The notes beneath the pieces are model-generated. The model searched no databases. It saw nothing but the letters and a program-made list of their open reading frames with translations, and had not been told where the DNA came from. A DNA stretch of 6,372 nucleotides from Sulfuricaulis sp049587675. Lineage in GTDB: Bacteria; Pseudomonadota; Gammaproteobacteria; Acidiferrobacterales; Sulfurifustaceae. A program made the position numbers and the translations under genes. The stretch is from NCBI RefSeq assembly GCF_049587675.1, contig NZ_JBAVEJ010000202.1:1-6372 (forward strand), in the 5' to 3' direction. Of the stretch, positions 4,971 to 6,372 are shown piece by piece. Positions within the stretch are counted from its first letter, which is position 1. Each line of letters starts with the position of its first letter.

Positions 4971-6206
4971 ATGACTGTTCAACGCGGACGCCATTTTCTC
5001 CAGATCCCCGGTCCGACCAACGTTCCCGACCGCGTGCTCCGCGCGATGGATGCGCCGACCATCGATCACCGCGGGCCGGAATTCGCCACGCTGACGCTGT
5101 CTGTCCTCGAAGGGCTCAAATCGATTTTCCAGACCGCTGGCGACGTTGTGATCTTCCCGTCGTCGGGCACCGGCGCCTGGGAGGCATCATTGGTAAACAG
5201 CTTGTCGCCCGGCGACAAGCTCCTGATGTTTGAAACCGGCCACTTCGCCATGCTGTGGCAACGCATGGCGAAGAACCTCGGCCTCGACGCCGAGGTCGTC
5301 CCCGGCGACTGGCGCCACGGCGTGGACCCGGCGCAGGTGGAAAGCCGTCTCGCTGCCGACCGCAAACACGAAATCAAGGCGGTGGCCGTGGTGCACAACG
5401 AAACCTCGACCGGTGTCACCAGCCGCATCGCCGCCATCCGCCGGGCGATTGACCGCGCCGGTCATCCGGCCCTGTTCATGGTCGACACCATCTCCTCGCT
5501 CGCCTCGATCGATTACCGGCATGACGAATGGGGCGTGGACGTCACCGTCGGCGGATCGCAAAAGGGCCTGATGCTGCCGCCCGGGATCGCCTTCAATGCG
5601 ATCGGTCCCAAGGCGCGCGCTGCAGCCAAGTCGGCACGCTTCCCCAAGGCCTACTGGAATTGGGAAGAAATCATCGCCGCCAACAAATCCGGATTCTTTC
5701 CCTACACCCCCGCCACCAATCTGCTCTATGGCCTGCGCGAAGCGATTCACATGCTGCTGGAGGAAGGGCTGGATAACGTTTTCGCGCGGCACGCGCGGCT
5801 GGCGGAAGCGACACGGTGCGCGGCGCGCGGCTGGGGTCTGGAAATCCTGTGTCTCGAACCAGAGGAGTACAGCAACACCCTGACGGCGCTGCTGATGCCG
5901 GAGGGATACAACGCGGATATCCTGCGCAAAGTGATCATGGAACGATTCAACATGTCGCTGGGCACGGGCCTAGGGAAGTTGCAGGGGCGGGTATTCCGCA
6001 TCGGTCATCTGGGCGATTTCAACGAACTCATGTTGGCCGGCACTCTCGCCGGTGTCGAGATGGGCTTGAGCGTGGCCGGCATACCGCACGCGAAAGGCGG
6101 GATACAGGCGGCCATGAGTTATCTGGTTGATCCGCGCGGGAAAGAAAAGGACGTTCAAGTGGCATCATTTGAGCAACGGGCAAACAAAACCGAAATTAGA
6201 AGTTGA
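4971..6206 (+). CDS. Class V PLP aminotransferase, serine-glyoxylate / alanine-glyoxylate type
   Basis: A 411-residue cytoplasmic PLP enzyme moving an amino group between serine (or alanine, aspartate) and a 2-oxoacid such as glyoxylate. Seen: PGPTNVPDRVLRAM at 13-26, the phosphate-binding SSGTG (64-68), HNETSTGV (142-149), VDTISS with the ring-nitrogen aspartate D172, the Schiff-base lysine K198 in GGSQKGLMLPPG, YTPATNLLYGLREA (245-258), and FRIGHLGDFNE with R343 as the likely carboxylate-binding arginine. Length fits the family, with a slightly long polar C-terminal tail after AMSYL (about residue 385). Closest remembered relatives are methylotroph SgaA and BhcA, the aspartate-glyoxylate aminotransferase of the beta-hydroxyaspartate pathway, so the amino donor is unsettled. 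None of the other beta-hydroxyaspartate pathway genes is in the window. The gene diverges from the oxidase, which could make its 2-oxoacid partner, and is followed after 28 bp by a TctC-type gene, probably one operon. The coding sequence contains three tandem hairpins at 5199-5295. Confidence 0.9.
   Translation: MTVQRGRHFLQIPGPTNVPDRVLRAMDAPTIDHRGPEFATLTLSVLEGLKSIFQTAGDVVIFPSSGTGAWEASLVNSLSPGDKLLMFETGHFAMLWQRMAKNLGLDAEVVPGDWRHGVDPAQVESRLAADRKHEIKAVAVVHNETSTGVTSRIAAIRRAIDRAGHPALFMVDTISSLASIDYRHDEWGVDVTVGGSQKGLMLPPGIAFNAIGPKARAAAKSARFPKAYWNWEEIIAANKSGFFPYTPATNLLYGLREAIHMLLEEGLDNVFARHARLAEATRCAARGWGLEILCLEPEEYSNTLTALLMPEGYNADILRKVIMERFNMSLGTGLGKLQGRVFRIGHLGDFNELMLAGTLAGVEMGLSVAGIPHAKGGIQAAMSYLVDPRGKEKDVQVASFEQRANKTEIRS
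5199..5221. repeat. 23-bp near-perfect palindrome in the aminotransferase gene
   Basis: AGCTTGTCGCC (5199-5209) and GGCGACAAGCT (5211-5221) are perfect 11-bp inverted repeats around a single C. As RNA this gives a 10-bp stem with a 3-base loop. It encodes SLSPGDKL (77-84), a segment I recall as conserved in the family, so protein constraint explains part but not all of the symmetry. Confidence 0.6.
5243..5273. repeat. 11-bp-arm hairpin in the aminotransferase gene
   Basis: CTTCGCCATGC (5243-5253) and GCATGGCGAAG (5263-5273) are perfect inverted repeats with a nine-base loop, in the codons for HFAMLWQRMAK. It starts 21 bases after the preceding palindrome ends. Confidence 0.6.
5276..5295. repeat. 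7-bp-arm hairpin, third in the tandem set
   Basis: CCTCGGC (5276-5282) and GCCGAGG (5289-5295) are perfect inverted repeats with a six-base loop, two bases after the previous hairpin. Alone it would be unremarkable in GC-rich DNA; its interest is its place directly after two stronger hairpins. Confidence 0.4.
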
Positions 6207-6223
6207 ACCGCAAACCACTACAT

Positions 6224-6230
6224 AGGAGGT
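6224..6230 (+). promoter_or_regulatory. Strong ribosome-binding site for the TctC-type gene
   Basis: AGGAGGT ends four bases before the ATG at 6235. With only 28 bp after the aminotransferase stop and no terminator-like hairpin in the gap, this supports co-transcription. Confidence 0.85.
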
Positions 6231-6234
6231 AGTC

Positions 6235-6372
6235 ATGCAAATCACTACGAAGCGTTGTATCGTGTTCGCCCTTGGTTGTCTGAGTTTAGCGGTCCCGGTG
6301 GCGGGATTCTCCTGGGAACCAACCAAGCCGGTCGAGATCGTCGTCGCCGCCAGCGCCGGCGGCGCTTCCGAC
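6235..6372 (+). CDS. TctC/Bug-family periplasmic substrate-binding protein, 3'-truncated
   Basis: The first 46 residues of a tripartite tricarboxylate transporter substrate-binding protein; the gene runs off the right edge (family length is about 320 residues). Residues 1-25 form a signal peptide: basic K6-R7, a hydrophobic run from C8 to about V22, and likely signal peptidase I cleavage near A23-G24. The mature start SWEPTKPVEIVVAASAGGASD carries the family's first motif, a KP[VI]-x-[IV]-[VI][VI] strand followed by a glycine-rich ligand loop ending in SD. Such proteins bind carboxylates in the periplasm and deliver them to TctA/TctB-type membrane partners, though many occur as orphans; partners could lie just outside the window. 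Its place behind the aminotransferase suggests it captures the substrate or a related acid for this cluster. Confidence 0.85.
   Translation, partial: MQITTKRCIVFALGCLSLAVPVAGFSWEPTKPVEIVVAASAGGASD

Noticed and set aside
5783..5835. Repeated CGCGCGGC stretches in the aminotransferase gene
   Set aside because: Explained by Arg/Ala codons in a GC-rich gene; short, irregular spacing, not a tandem repeat array.

Overview
The window looks like a piece of a GC-rich proteobacterial chromosome, most plausibly beta- or gammaproteobacterial. The reasons are the codon usage, the tight gene packing, a TctC/Bug-type periplasmic binding protein and a fused FAD/Fe-S oxidase of a kind common in these groups. 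I cannot name a genus. No mobile element, CRISPR array, tRNA or rRNA was seen.

Layout. (1) 3-1091, plus strand: the C-terminal part of a malonyl-CoA synthetase (MatB-like acyl-CoA ligase), cut at its 5' end by the window edge. (2) 1107-1823, minus strand: a DUF2848 protein of unknown function, convergent with matB. The junction carries a perfect 10-bp-arm inverted repeat. (3) 1820-4762, minus strand: a 980-residue fused flavoprotein dehydrogenase (FAD-binding oxidase, Fe-S cysteine motifs, CCG domains) in the D-2-hydroxyacid dehydrogenase / glycolate oxidase class. Its stop overlaps the TTG start assigned to DUF2848, so genes 3 and 2 form an operon read leftward. (4) 4763-4970: a divergent promoter region of about 200 bp with a strikingly AT-rich core. 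(5) 4971-6206, plus strand: a class V PLP aminotransferase of the serine-glyoxylate / alanine-glyoxylate type. (6) 6235-6372, plus strand: the N-terminus, with signal peptide, of a tripartite tricarboxylate transporter (TctC/Bug) substrate-binding protein, cut by the right edge and probably co-transcribed with the aminotransferase.

How they may work together (inference): a solute-binding protein captures a carboxylate. A flavoprotein oxidises a 2-hydroxyacid to a 2-oxoacid. An aminotransferase interconverts a 2-oxoacid such as glyoxylate or hydroxypyruvate with an amino acid. MatB activates a small dicarboxylate such as malonate to its CoA ester. DUF2848, translationally linked to the oxidase, would be the uncharacterised step. 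This resembles a small catabolic module for a hydroxy- or dicarboxylic acid, but the substrate cannot be read from the sequence.

Beyond the genes, the most unusual signals are perfect inverted repeats inside coding sequence. One has 12-bp arms in the oxidase gene (4305-4330). Three hairpins lie in tandem in the aminotransferase gene (5199-5295), two of them with 11-bp perfect arms.
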